64,000 nt of DNA from Tamarix chinensis (lineage: Eukaryota > Streptophyta > Magnoliopsida > Caryophyllales > Tamaricaceae): positions 70,664,556 to 70,728,555 of the forward strand of contig CM060178.1 of the NCBI GenBank assembly GCA_030549775.1, read 5' to 3'. How positions within the stretch are numbered: the first letter of the stretch is position 1; every line of letters begins with the position of its first letter. The notes under the pieces were generated by a model. It saw only the letters and a list, made by a program, of their open reading frames with translations. It searched no databases and was not told the DNA's origin. This document shows, piece after piece, positions 39,212 through 52,039 of this stretch. The translations under genes and the position numbers were made by a program.

Positions 39212-40597
39212 TGGGGAGTAGGGTTGTGATGTTGGATGTGGGTTGAATGGAGAGATGGTGTTGGAATCAAGGGGAGCATGAGCCATGTATGATTAAGAGA
39301 GGTTAGGGCCACATAGGTCAGATTAGGGTTTCCAAGGAGAAACCATAATGGACGATGGTGAGCGTAGGTGGAAAGGTGGGAAAGAGGGATTGGAACAACA
39401 TGCATGGAGGATTTTAGATTTCATATTAAGGGAAAGGTGAGAAAGAGGTCTTGGAGCCTTAGGGAGTATAGAGGTCCCAAGATATTGGATAGGGCAATTC
39501 AGGGAGTCTAGGGTGAAAGGGTGACAATAGGAAGTCTAGTGAGCATGCATGTCTAGTAAGAAAGTACTTATTGAATAAGAAATGAATAAAATACTATCCA
39601 TTTAAAGTGGAAGACTATTGAGCTAGGCCCAGACCGATCCATTGGTGAGAATAGTGGCTAGGTGCATTTTTCCCTAGAGATCGATCCACTGGATATAATA
39701 TTAGGGGATCTCGAGCTCAGTAAAACAAACCTTAAATGATAATAAGTCGTGGGAAAAATACTAATCACTTATAGTGGAATACCATATGAGTTGGGGCTAG
39801 ACAAATGTAAGAATAGTGGCCATGAGCATTTTTCCCTGGAGACCAATCCACCAGCAAATAATATTGGCCAGGAGCACCCTACCATAGGTGTTTCTAATCC
39901 ACCGACTATAATAGTGGGGTTCCCGTACTCGCATAGATATAAATCGAGAGTTGTGTGAAGATGGAATTAATGGCCTAAGTTCTAACGATTATGATTAATT
40001 AGAATGACTTATTGCATGCATTACCTACCTTTTTCATGTTTGCATGATATTAGCCATATGGTTACTTTACTCAATACGTAGTGTACTAATCACCCCTTTC
40101 ATGGGTGTTACTCATTTCCATGATTAGCGCCCCCTCCTATGTTTGTACAGATAGGAGCTGACAATATTGATGACTTTGATTCCTACAATGCCTTAGGTGA
40201 GACTGAGTAATGACATGTCATACTTGTCATGGGGTCTAAGAGGGTGTTCTATAGACTTATCATTATCTATTTCTCTCATCGTTTTATTTATCGTCCTAAT
40301 TCCCCCCATAGTGGGTGTTGTTATTTCCCCTATAGTAGGCGTTGTTATATTTGACTTTCATTTTTGTATTAACTCTAACAATTGCACACTCTATTTTATT
40401 TATGAAGTGTTAATACCATTATGGTTTTTTTATTACTTGTATTAATACTTTTAACTTCTCTAGCCTTGTATTTAGTATGAAATTGGATGGGGGTTAATCT
40501 TGTGCTAATCACGGCGGTAACACCCCCCATTTTTAGTGTATGGTTTTCTATACAAATAAAAATTTTCAATTGTAAATTTTGGGGGTCTTAGAAATAT

Positions 40598-41612
40598 ACC
40601 TCAAGTCCAGCTACATAAATTTAGACTTAAAAGGCATCCTTATCTTCTTGATTTTTTTCAAAACTAAGAACTAGATAGTGGCTTGCTGCATATGAGGATT
40701 TTGACCCATGCTTGGCTAGTTCGAAGGTCCCACCTTTGGGATTTCTTTTTACACAAAATAGGAGCCGGTCTTCGACCCATTATGCTACGTTTTGACTTCA
40801 AAAGTTCCATCCATAATTTTGCAAGCTATTCCTTTAACCATTTGGTACTTTTGGTATTGGTTATTGTCCATAGGTGATTGAGTAAATAGACCAAAAGTTG
40901 CCTCATATGTGGTCGATCATTCCCTGCATCTTAGACCTATTTTGTGTTCCATTGCTCACCCTACTTCCTGGCCCAAGATATCTAGGAACTAGGGCTGTTG
41001 TTGGCTACTTTCTGACTAGGGAAAATCTACAAAAAATGGGAGAAAGACAATGGATCTTGCTGGTTGTTTTGTGGCTAGGGGGGGAGCTATAGAAAGGGGA
41101 AAATGGCTAGTTACTTTATCCATTGTGGCCCCTATAGGTTGTGTTTTACGTGGGTTTTATTCATGGGTGTGCATGATAATTAGACATCATAATTTGTGAC
41201 CCTAAACATTCCAAAAATGAGGATGTTGCAAGTTAGTTTTGGGGCTGGAGGTTGAGCTAAAAAAATGAGGCAATTTAGGGGTTGAGTTGGCATGGTCTAG
41301 TGGCTCCCAATTTGGTGGCTTTTATGGCTCATGTATGGCTTTACATGGCTAGCCATTTAGCACCTGCATGGCTGCCTATTTATATATGAATATTTTGCTC
41401 CAAGTTAGAAGTATAGTGTAGCTCCTTAACTTAGAGAAAATAATTAGCGCCAAAGGAACCTCCTTGATATAATATTTTCTCAACAATCATAATATGGTCT
41501 CTACTTGATCAAAATTAGGCTCAAAACAACTTAAGATTCAGGCTAAGATAAGACCGTAAGAATATGTTTAGGAAGTCAACTAAAGTCAAATGAGGTAGAT
41601 GCTCCTGCATCA
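40598..41612 (-). repeat. Element B 3' LTR, inner part
   Basis: Continues from 29449 once A-4 is removed. It matches 43988-45032, for example CCAGCTACATAAATT at about 40610 and 43999. It ends CTCCTGCATCA at 41612. Confidence 0.85.
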
Positions 41613-43288
41613 TAATCTCCAGGTTGTTGAGAATGCTCAAAACACTTGAAGGTGTTGTTGTAGAACAAATAATACTATAAAATTCCCTTATCTTGCAACT
41701 TGCAAATATATGTTATAAATTCTTACCAAACACACACAAGGAAATCAATGACCAAGCTCATTATCTTATTACCAAAATTTTTATCAAAATTATAAAGTTA
41801 AGCTTATATACATTAATCTTTTCTTTGAAAGTTGAATATTAAATTTTCAATTTTTTAGGATAGGAAATGGATGGATGAAAGGAAAAAAAATATAGCATGT
41901 AGGGGCTTGAAATGGGGTTGAAGAGTAGGCACTATAATCTTTGTCAAAAGAGTTGAAGTTTGGAAAGGAGATACATGGGTTTTCACTAAACCTTAGGCTA
42001 CCATCACCACAAATGATGGACGGTGGTGGAAGAAAATAAGGTTTTAGGGTGAGAGTATTAGCCTTTGAGATACCAACATGCACCTAAAAATACATGGCAA
42101 TCTCTCAAGTGTTAGATGGAATTTTCATGAGAAACGTAGCATAAATCACATGGCCATTATCCCTTGGTGGAGAAGGGCTAAGATCATCAACATATCTCTC
42201 AACCATGGGTTCAAATTTTTTTAGTTGAGATTCGACTTTGTAAGAAGGCGGTATCACAAATGGGTTAGTTTCTAACAAAGGTGAGATATTAGGTTTGGTT
42301 TGAGAAGTTTCACTAAATAAAGGGCATCTTCACCACATGATGACACCACCTTATGAACATTGTGAATGTCATCTTCAACCCTACCCTTCCTTCGACCTAA
42401 CTCCACTTCTTTATCCTCCTCTTCCATAATGGCATTTTCAAATTTATTTTCTCCTTGACTGGATGCTAATATTGCTTCTCCCTCCATATCATCCAATAAT
42501 CCAAGATTGTAGTCCTCTTAGATTTTAACATACAAAGTGGATGACACCTCTCCTTGAGCAAGATATTCAACTTTTTCATTTTCCTCATTTTTCTTCACCA
42601 CTTGATTGTTCTTACCATATCCATGAGTGTCTCTTCTCACTTGTTAGGACACAAATATTTGGAGTGTCCAATGCCTTAACACTTTGAACACCTAGCAACT
42701 CTTGATTTACCTCCTTCAAGTTTGGATTTCTCCCTTTGCTCTAACACTTTAATGATGGCATCAAGTTTTGCATTGGTCACTTCTTGGTTAGGAAACTTGG
42801 ATTTGTAGTGGCCAAACCTAAGGCCTTTTGTGCATCTAGATTGGTAGTTGTTATAAAAGATTAATGCCTCCATTTTTTTTTCTTTTTTTTTATGTGGCTA
42901 ATGGTTGAATGGTGGAGAGTTTTTTTTTGGTTTGTGGTGTTTGGTTCAAATGGGGTGTGATGTGGTGAGTAATGGTCGAATGATGGGTGGGTGGTTCTAA
43001 TGGTGGTAAGGTGGTCGAATGGTGGGAAAAAATGCTTGAGGTGTTTGATGGTGGTTTGAATAGTGGAAGGGTGTTTGAATGGTGGGAAAAAAATTTATGG
43101 TGTTCGAATGTGGATTGAGTGGTGGAAAAAATGTTTGAGATTTTTGATGGTAGATTGAATGGTGGTAGGGTGGCTGAATGATGGTGGTGTGGTAGTGTCT
43201 AAATCTAGGGCTAAAAGTGATGAATAAGTGTGTAGATTTTTAGAAGAAAAAAGACCTAATTTATCAACCTTGAGTGTTGGTACCAATT
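41613..43288 (-). pseudogene. Internal region of element B with gag remnant (two zinc knuckles)
   Basis: On the minus strand, two CCHC-type motifs lie about 50 codons apart. The first (about 42835-42785) reads CTKGLRFGHYKSKF, with two of its metal ligands lost. The second (about 42695-42650) keeps the spacing C-S-K-C, four residues, H, four residues, C, but has a stop between. The link between them is charged (KLDAIIKVLEQREKSKLEGG). Acidic stretches follow downstream (42496-42272). No protease, reverse transcriptase or integrase is present. The 43265-42900 stretch is a G/T-rich leader with GGTGG repeats. Confidence 0.7.
43268..43286 (-). other. Decayed primer-binding site of element B
   Basis: The minus strand reads TTGGTACCAACACTCAAGG just inside the 5' LTR. 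TGGTA(T/C)CA followed by CTCAAG resembles the intact element's site (TGGTATCAAAGCTCAAG) with a few changes. Confidence 0.6.
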
Positions 43289-45032
43289 TGATGCATAATT
43301 GCTAAATAAATTGGATCATGATAAGTGTTGATGATGGAATTTTGGTGAATTCCAAAAGATCTAAAAATTTAGAATGGGGATGAGGGGATATTGGATAGAA
43401 TACTTAGTCTTGAAAACCCTCCAAAACAAATTACTTACATAAACAAATGAACGTTTCAACACTTAACATAAATTATGTAAGATTTTTGGGAGATAAAATA
43501 AAGCTATGCACTAAGCTTTGAGTGTTATGAATTTCAATATTCATGGTTGAATTAAAGGGTTCAATGTGTGTCCATTCATTTTAGTCCTTTCCCCATATAT
43601 AGAGTGCAAGAAGCTAAAAAAAAAATTTACAACTAGCCCTTAGGTAACCATATGGATTACAAAATTAACCATGGATGATTCTAATACAAGCTAACTATCG
43701 TAGGTAAAGGCTAACACAAATATATCAGCCCTTGGAGTTAATTTTCGACCATGACTAGCCCCTTCCTAATACAACATAGCTGGTATATTTAGCTTACACA
43801 CTAGTATTAGGACTTAGTAAATGCAAATTACAAGAATGGAAAGTCTTCTACACTACGTTAACTTATCCTTAACCAAATGAATAAATTAACATCATCCCAT
43901 GATTCTTGAGGTTGATTGCATAGTTGGAAAATTAAGCCACTTGGACTCCTTGATTTATGCTAATAAAGGTATTGGAAATCACAAGAATATTCCTCAACTC
44001 CAGCTACATAAATTCAGACTTAAAAGGTATCCTTTTCTTCTTTGTTTTTTTTTTATTTAAAAAAACTAAGAACTAGAAAGTGGCACACTACATGTGAGGA
44101 TTTTAACCCATGCTTGGCTGGTTACAAGGTCCTACCTTGGGGATTTATTTTTGTATGAAACGAGAGTTGGTCTTCAACCCATTATGCTACATTTAGGCTT
44201 CAAAAGTTCCAGCTATAATTTTGAAAATTATTCCTTTAAACAGTTGGTACTTTTGGTGTTGGTTATTATCCATAGGTGATTGAGTAAATAAGACAAACAT
44301 TACTACATGTGTGGCTGATCATTCCCTGCATCTTAGGCCTATTTTGTGATGCATTGCTCACCCTATTTTATGGCCCAAGATATCCAAGAAACTAGGGTTG
44401 TTGTTGGCTGCTTTGTAGCCAGGGAAAAGCTACTAAAAGTGGGAGAAAAATAAGGGATGTTGCTAGTTGTTTTATGGCTAAGGGGTAGCTATAAATAGTG
44501 GGAAAAAATAGTTGATTACTTCATCCATTATGACTGATATAGGTTGTGTTTTACGTGGGCTTTATGCATAGGTGTACATGGAAATTACTCAGCATAATTT
44601 GTGTCCTAAAACATTCCAAAAAAGGGGATGTTGTAGGCTAGTTTTGAGACTAGAGGTTGAGCTATGAAAATGGGTGAATTTAGGGGTTGAGTTAGCATGG
44701 TTCACTGGCTCCCAAGTTGGTGGCTTTCATGGCTCATGCATGGCTATCCATTTAGCACCTACATGGCTTCCCATTCATAGATGAATATTTTGCTCCAAGT
44801 TAGAAGTATAGTGTAGCTTCTTAACTTAGAGAAAATAATTAGTGCTAAAGGAACCTCCTTGATATAATATTTTCTCCACACTTATAATATGGTCTTTACT
44901 TAATAAAAATTATGCTCAAAACACCTTAAGCTTTAGGATAATATAAGAACTTAGGAATATGTTTAGGAAGTCAACCAAAGTCATTATAATTTTGTTAACC
45001 AAAATTAAGATGAGGTGGATGGTGCTACATTA
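43289..45032 (-). repeat. Element B 5' LTR
   Basis: 1744 bp, uninterrupted, opening TGATGCATAATTGC on the plus strand. It shows the original LTR before the A-4 insertion in the other copy. No coding sequence. Confidence 0.85.
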
Positions 45033-45477
45033 GAAGTCGTACTAATAATGCATTTGCAGATGACTATAAGAAGGGCATGGAGTTGTTCAAAGCGTATAAT
45101 AGTGGAAATGATAAGTGGAGCTTATGGGAAGAGGTTCCATCTCAGAATGGACATTCAGGTCTAAGAGTTAGGGTAAACCAGTATTATACCCTCGTATATT
45201 TTTTTTGTCATTGATTTTTCTTTAGACTCGTATGTCCCTTGTTGAATTTTGATTAATGATGTTATATGGATAATATTTTTCTGTAACCTTTCTCTATGTT
45301 ATTCTCTATTTAATTCCATTATTTTTTTTAAGATCTGACTTGTTTTGAGCCTTAGCACTTTACATAAGAAAGGCGAGGGAACTAGACTTATGTTAAGTGG
45401 GGTGGTAACACCCATTGTTGTGTAATTAATGCTTCTCTAAAATAAAATTTTTAGGTAATAAAAATTGGGGTGTTATA

Positions 45478-45840
45478 AAGGAGATTTTAGGGAAGGAAGC
45501 TTGCACATAAGAAGAAAGTTTCCAAAGATTCAGAAGATGGCTCTAAAGGCAAGTTGGGGAATTTAGAGGAAGCTTCTTCCTTTAAAGGGTTTCATTACTT
45601 TGAAGAAGGATGGGAAGATTGGCTCCACCTAGGTGATGAGCCTTGATTAGCCCAAATTTTTGGTGGATAAAATTTGGAAGAGCTTGCATTTCAAACCTAT
45701 TGCGAATCACCTTTGAACCATGTTTGATTTTTATTATTTTGAATGTAAGATGTCTACGTACTTATATCAATATATTATATAGGCTACGGGTGAATCTTGT
45801 TTGGTTTGAGGACAATGGTGCCACTAGAGGGCACCATTAT
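45478..45840 (+). pseudogene. Degenerate coding-like host sequence, piece 3
   Basis: This continues the frame of piece 2 after A-3: FREGSLHIRRKFPKIQKMAL, then a stop at about 45562, then more open stretches with scattered stops. It ends at the outer edge of element C. Identity unknown. The continuity of frame supports the reading of the A-3 insertion but does not identify the gene. Confidence 0.35.
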
Positions 45841-46095
45841 TATAATGGCCCAAAATTTACTAATTAACATTTTATACTTTGCAGAAATAACAATAATAAT
45901 AATAAAATATTATGTATTATGCTGCATCCAATATAGAGAAGGTACAACTTATATCAAATCTGAGCTGTGTGAAAGACTAAAACTAATTCATACCTAAAGA
46001 TTAGGTGTGGAAATTACTTGATTCCATAATGATAAAATATTATGAAATAGAGAGAAGATACATAAAGAGATAGAAAATAGGGAACTAAACTTCCA

Positions 46096-46104
46096 AATAG
46101 ATAG

Positions 46105-46187
<83 letters not shown>

Positions 46188-46188
46188 T
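46096..46188. repeat. (GATA)n(GA)n compound microsatellite
   Basis: About 14 GATA units followed by GA runs. The minus-strand frames are Ser/Leu/Ile repeats and not genes. Confidence 0.95.
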
Positions 46189-47567
46189 CCCATTAACCAT
46201 ACTTTAATACCAAGCCAAATAAGCACTTACTGCCAATAATCACATCAAAAGCATTATTCAATAATTACTTGCAAAATAATGCAATATCTACTCGTAAAAA
46301 TGATCAACAACCATAAAAAGGACGGTAAATATATTTCATATTTAGTGGAGTAACAATGTATATTAATAGTAAAGCACATGCATCTACACAATATTCATAT
46401 GGCAAGATAAATTCTATATATGCATATATGCTCATGATATGAGATGACTAAAAGGAAGACCAAATTAAAGTTTATACTTAGGTGAACACACAATTTTATT
46501 TACTTATTCACATTGCGATCAAATAATCATTTTTAATACAACCACTAATATCATCTTTTCCTTGTAGATGGAGGAAAGATAGTCAACTTTACTAATACTT
46601 TTACGTCTAGGGTAAAAATACACCTAGGAGCCACAAATCCATACTCCTAGTCTTTAAGTATGCATACCCCATATAATTAGTTGGAATGGTTAATATAGAG
46701 TATATATAGGGTCACTTTGGTTCTTGAAACAACCAATAATAATAGGTATCACATCAATTCAAAAATAAATATAAACCACTTATTTATCACAACAACCAAG
46801 TAACTTGGGTACCATAATAACTTGGTAAAAATCATGTAAGTGGTAGAACTCAGTCCTAACTCATGTGCTCTTTGACTTTAATTATAAATGTTTTATTTAT
46901 TCATTCACAATCACTTAGCACATAACAATGCTTCACTGTTATTACTCATCATCATAGTAGTTTCCTATTATTTTATAATTCTTATCATATTGACAATCAT
47001 CATATCATTTGCTATATGAAATATCGAGTATTATTAGATTTATTTTAACAATTGTATATTATTCAAACAATTAAAATTGTATTATGATTAATCACATAAA
47101 ATGTGTTATAATCATACAAATTAAAGAGAATACGTAAGAAAATTCATTAAATATAATAAGAGACAAAACACTTGCAAAAATACTGAGATCCACACACAAA
47201 ATCTTGATTAGCAATTACATCATTAGTCCTCCTATAGTACTAAAAAATCAACTAAATTTAGCAAATTATCCCAAAATATTATTCCAAACAACATATTCAA
47301 AAATCATGACTCAACTCTAATGTTTTAGATAATAAATATTGATCATATACCTTTTAAAATGGCTTTAAAATGGTGTTTTAAGCCTATTTAAATCCATTTT
47401 AAAATAGTATTAATATTTTTATTAACCATATGAGCCGAAACTAATCAAATATTAGCATAGCCAATACTTGTGCAACCTTAAATAACCCATAATGGCCATT
47501 TTGTGATTATTCCTCCAAAACACTTCTTGTTAATATAATTTTCTCTCCACTCAACTAAAACCTATCC

Positions 47568-47572
<5 letters not shown>

Positions 47573-47600
<28 letters not shown>
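47573..47600. repeat. (TG)n microsatellite
   Basis: A TG run ending in ATGTATGTAT, in the element C 3' LTR. Confidence 0.9.
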
Positions 47601-47610
<10 letters not shown>

Positions 47611-49429
47611 CAACTTTTATGTGAAAACCTTAATGAATACAATGACATATTTATTTACACAAAACTCAAACCTTGAGCTAAAAGCCCTAAAGGCGAGATT
47701 AAGATTGAAACCCTCACATCTTGGTTTTCTCAAACTTAACCAAATTCATGCTAAAGCTCTCTTACATTATTAACATTATATATACGCAATTATCCTTAAT
47801 GTAAATAATCCCCAAAACTTATAAAGGTATATGTCCAAACCATATTCATATAACAGGTCACAAAAAATCCAACCTTTGACTATACCACAATATTATACTT
47901 AATGTAATTTAATAAAAAAAATTTCATGCTTATTAAGAATAATAAATTATAAAAACATCCTTAATATTTAAGAACAAGGATTAGCACAATCTAACATCCT
48001 ACTTTGCATATATTCACATAAACATATGTTTTCATGAAAATCAGAACAACATAAGAATACATGTTTAATAAATATAAATCATCATTTGATAGAATAAAAA
48101 TGTTATTCTAGAAAATAAATTTAACACATTATTCCACAAAATCCTAAGATATAGATGTGTATCCTTACTAGAAGCTTCATTAATCTCTTAGTAAATAATA
48201 CTAATAAACACTTTATTCTTTAACACCTTATGATCACATAAAAAGATAAAAGAAAAGGGGTTAGGAAAAACTTATAGAGATTAGCATAAAATAGTAAGGA
48301 AGGAAAGGAAGGATAGACAGGGAAAACTAAGGTGCATGTGGTTCTACAAGGGTTAGTGTAGGTTAAAGGGAGTTATGTGAGACCTTGGTCTAGCAAAGGG
48401 CAAGTTGTGTGAGACCTTGATGCAATAAAGGGGGAGCTACATGAGACCTTGATGCAATAAAGGGTGAGCTACACTTGTGCTTCATACCATTAATGGAGTG
48501 TTGGGTGGAACTTAGGAGGTACAATGTGAGTCATTCACACATCAATAGGGGAGGCATCGTGAGATTTAGTTGTTAGTTGTGGAGTGGTAGTGTGATTTTA
48601 TTGCAAAGAAAGGGACGGTGGAGCTAGACTTGCACATTGGTAGACGATGGTTGTGTGATGAGTGTTGAGAAAAAATGCAAGTGAAATAAAGTATAAAAAC
48701 CAAGATGGACTAAAGGGAGGAGGAAGACGAGGAGTTATAGGAGAATTTTGGCTAAGGAATTTTAGAGGAAAGAGAGAAAGAAGCATAATTGTGAGAGTTG
48801 GAATGGTTTAGTAGAGGGATAAGAGGGCTAAGTGCTAAGTGAAAATGAAAATTCAATAGGGTGGCAAAAGGGAACAGAAGATCTACAACATTAAGGGGTA
48901 TAAAAGGTTGATATAAAAATTAAGACATAGGGACATGGGTTGGGTTCACTTGAATGAAAAGTGAGGTTGGGTTTTAGTTATAGTAACTAAACCAAGCAAA
49001 TAAAAGTTTGGTTGGGTAAAGGAGGAGTGATCATGTGAAAGAGAAGAGGGCATGGTTTCTAGAGGATAAAAAGGCAAGGGGGGGGGGTTAAAGGTTAAAA
49101 ATAAATAATTAATCTAGGGTTTAGGGTTAGGTTAGGATTAATGGTTTAATGACTTAAAAATTAATGTTAGAAATTTTTGGTATGTTACATCACTAACCCT
49201 AGAGTTTAAGGGTACAAATGGGTTAAGGGAAGTAAATGAGGAAAGGTGATCGCTATATGTAAACCCTATGGAAGTAGGTTCAATAACTAATAGGGTATTA
49301 TTCACAAAATAAAATCCTAACACTAAACAGAACCAAGGTTTCTAGAATTAGAATTCTAATTAGAATTAATATGGGTCGTTATAATCATATCATATAATCA
49401 AATTGTATTCCAATCATATTATTTAAGTT

Positions 49430-49888
49430 ATACTAAAATTACTTCTATTGTGTGCAAAATCAGCATGCACAAGCTTTATATTCCAATCTTTGGTACTTTT
49501 ATTCACCAACCCTCATAGCAAAGTACCTAGACTTTTATTAGTCACTTCAATTTGACCATCCTTCTATGGATGATGAGAAGTACTAAAAAATAACTTAACA
49601 CCTAACATGTGCCAAAGTGTCTTCTAAAATTAAGTCAAGAACTTTACATCCCTATCCGATACTACACTTTTGGGAACTCCATGTAACCTCACTATTTCTT
49701 GGAAATATAAGTCTAATATATTTGTTGTATTATCAATTTTGTTAAAAAGTATAAAATGTGCCATTGTTGAGAATCTATCCACTACCATAAGAATAAAATC
49801 TTTACCCCTTTGCTTCCTTGGTAATCCTAATATGAAATCCATGCTAATGCTCTCTCAAGGTTGAGTTGGTACTGGTAAAGGAATATAT
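49430..49888 (-). pseudogene. Element C integrase core fragment
   Basis: The minus strand encodes the middle of a Ty3/gypsy integrase: [15 protein letters not shown] with the first catalytic Asp, [31 protein letters not shown] with the second Asp, then a DGQIEVTN motif with the catalytic Glu near 49540. Stops interrupt it, including one replacing the Trp expected just before the first motif. The upstream part of the domain is at 54463-54898, on the other side of A-5. The integrase C-terminus is missing; only about 240 bp separate this from the 3' LTR. Confidence 0.9.
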
Positions 49889-52039
49889 TGTAATCCCCGA
49901 AATTTAAAAAAACCTATAGTTTAATAAATAGTTTTTATTTGGGATAAATTAGATTTTAAAATTATTTAATTTAATTATTTTATAGATTTTTGATCATATA
50001 AAATTGGATAGGAATAATTTTATTATTTTATCATACTCAATTTATTTGAATAAATTTCCAAACCAATATTTTTCCTAAAATAAATGTTTTTTAAACCCAT
50101 ATATTTAATTATATTATATTAAATTATTAAATAAATTTATTTTCCAAAAATATTACATTATATTATTTTATAAATTAAATTATTTTAATTTCACCATTTT
50201 CTCTTTTCCTTTTTTCCCTTTTCTTTCTCCTTTTTCTTCTTTCTTTCTTTTTCCTTTTTCTTTCCTTCGGGCCACTAGACCCCGCCTTCCCTTCCTCCTT
50301 ACGCCTGGGCCATAGGCCCTTTTCTTCCACTCCTCTCTCACGTGATTGACCCAGCTTTTCCTTCCTTCCTCCCACGCACATCGCCTAACCCAACAGTTCT
50401 TTCTTTCCTTCCTTTCCCCCTGATCGGGCCAACCCACTCCCTTTCTTTCTTTCCCTCACTGGGCCTACCTTCTTCCTTCTCCCTTCTTCCTCCTTCTTCT
50501 TCCCCAACCACCTACGCCATGCTTGAGCCACGCTTGCAAGGCCACAACCTAGAACCACCAGCCTCCTTGCCACTCTCCCACTCTCCCTCTCTCTCCATTT
50601 GTCCTTTTCTTCCCTTTTCGGACCCAAACCATCCCTACACCCCCTAGCCACACCTGAATGATTTCTTCTTCTTCCCTTCCCTCTCCCTACCACTATACCA
50701 GCCGCCTGCCACCATGCAGCTTGCCCCGACCGGCCACTTGCTCCCCTATTCTCCCTCTCGTTTTTTTTTCTCCTCTCCAGCCCTTTCCTACCCTATTTTC
50801 AAGCCTCCTTCCCCTCCCCTGATTCCTTCCTCTCCATTTTCTTCTCCTTTATCCTCTCCCCCTATTTTTGTGCTACTGCCCCATTCCGTTGCTTCCATCG
50901 CCGCACCAACTATCCGCACCTCCCTTGTCACCCTCTACCTCATCCCTGCACCACCACAACACCCCTCGAGCCACCCTGTAGCCCACCTTCTTCCTCCCCT
51001 CTTCTTTTTCTCCCTTCTCGTTAACCACCCTACACCTCCTCCTTCTGCCACCATCCCACATCTCTACTGCCATCTAAACCACCAAACCACTACCTGCATT
51101 CTCCCCTACCACTCCCTCACCTCCTTTGGCCAAAACAAACACTTTTTGCCTCTCATTTTCTCCTCCCTTTTCCTTCCTTCTTAGCCCCCACCTCGGCAGC
51201 CACCTTCATAGCCTCGCTATCGTCGCTGCCCTTAGCCGCCAATAATTTATCCCCGACCACCACCTACACCCCCTTTCCACCCATACACCGTTCCCTTGCC
51301 CAAAATCCTCCCCCACCTACCCTCTTTCCTGTCCCCAAAATCCTAACCTAAAATTAGCACCCCTTCTTCCTTTCCTCCACCACCTTCAACCCTTTCATCC
51401 CTTACTTTATATGTAGCTCATGCTGCATAAGCAACATGAGTTGCTGTATTCCTTGGTTTAATTTAGTTAATAAATTTTAAGGTATAATAATATTTAAGTT
51501 AAGTATTTCATTAATTATGTTTATAAAGTCTTATGCTTTGGTTTTCTCATTTATAATATGATAAGTATTGATATTATTTTTAGGTATTGGTTTTGCTAAT
51601 GAAAGCTTGAATATTTCACAGGGATACCGGTAAGGTTCGATTTTTACGGAAATTAAGGTAATTATTAAACCCCACTTAGACGTATGGATAAATGTATGCT
51701 AGTACATTAGGGTTTTAATATGTTATTATGCATGATATATGTTGTTTAATATAATATATGTAGTTGCTTATATTGATTGATAAAAAGAAAAGCATGCTAG
51801 TTTATGTGCCATGTGTGGAAATATTGCTTAAGGAAAGATTTTCGTTATTAATGAAAATGTTAAGTACTTATCCATGTTATATCATGTTATTGTGACAATT
51901 GGTGTATGAATAATATTATTGTGAGCCCTAGGGGCATTTTAGTAATAATTTTTGTGCAAGAGTGTGGCCTAATATGTGTGGATGTTAATGAGCATTATGT
52001 TGAGGAGTTGGATGATGAGAATGGAGTATTAATATTAAT

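Larger units (their letters stand above)
29450..40592 (+). mobile_element. Solo LTR A-4 (family A), interrupted by the intact gypsy element
   Basis: Its own sequence is 29450-31758 plus 39217-40592, 3685 bp. It starts TGTAATACCCCAAAACCC and ends TTTGGGGGTCTTAGA, with a perfect 5-bp duplication AATAT (29445-29449 and 40593-40597). It has the pyrimidine-rich block (29.72-30.78 kb), a TTGCATGGGG section (31.38-31.45 kb) also seen in A-1 (16.65-16.71 kb), five degenerate CCAC modules (39.63-39.92 kb) and no genes. Confidence 0.9.
28759..45032 (-). mobile_element. LTR retrotransposon B, old and non-autonomous, interrupted by A-4
   Basis: Its two LTRs and a short internal region are flanked by a perfect 5-bp duplication GAAGT (28754-28758 and 45033-45037). 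The primer-binding site and gag remnant place it on the minus strand, so the 5' LTR is 43289-45032 (1744 bp). The 3' LTR is 28759-29449 plus 40598-41612 (about 1706 bp, split by A-4). LTR ends in element orientation are TGATGCAGGAGC...TTATGCATCA. The LTRs differ at roughly one base in ten over the first 130 bp compared. The internal region (41613-43288) is only 1.7 kb and lacks pol, so it could not move without help from another element. Confidence 0.85.
26929..45477 (+). mobile_element. Solo LTR A-3 (family A), interrupted by element B
   Basis: Its own sequence is 26929-28758 plus 45038-45477, about 2.27 kb. It starts TATAATACCTCATTTTTA, close to A-2, and ends AAAATTGGGGTGTTATA, flanked by a perfect 5-bp duplication AAGGA (26924-26928 and 45478-45482). 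It has the family layout in short form: a pyrimidine-rich block (27.2-27.9 kb) and a section with CCCTAGTCTACTCTATAGGTGA (28.14 kb) that also occurs in A-2 (25.27 kb). No coding sequence of its own. Confidence 0.85.
45841..49189 (-). repeat. Element C 3' LTR, 3349 bp
   Basis: On the minus strand it starts TGTAACATACCAAAAATT and ends AAATTTTGGGCCATTATA; 45841-46020 matches 60413-60579 (shared CCAATATAGAGAAGGTA). The 48.3-49.1 kb part is purine-rich on the plus strand, i.e. pyrimidine-rich in element orientation, as in family A. No gene. Confidence 0.75.

Noticed and set aside
50175..51184. Long frames on both strands in A-5
   Set aside because: Pyrimidine-rich LTR block again; the frames are not shared with the other copies.
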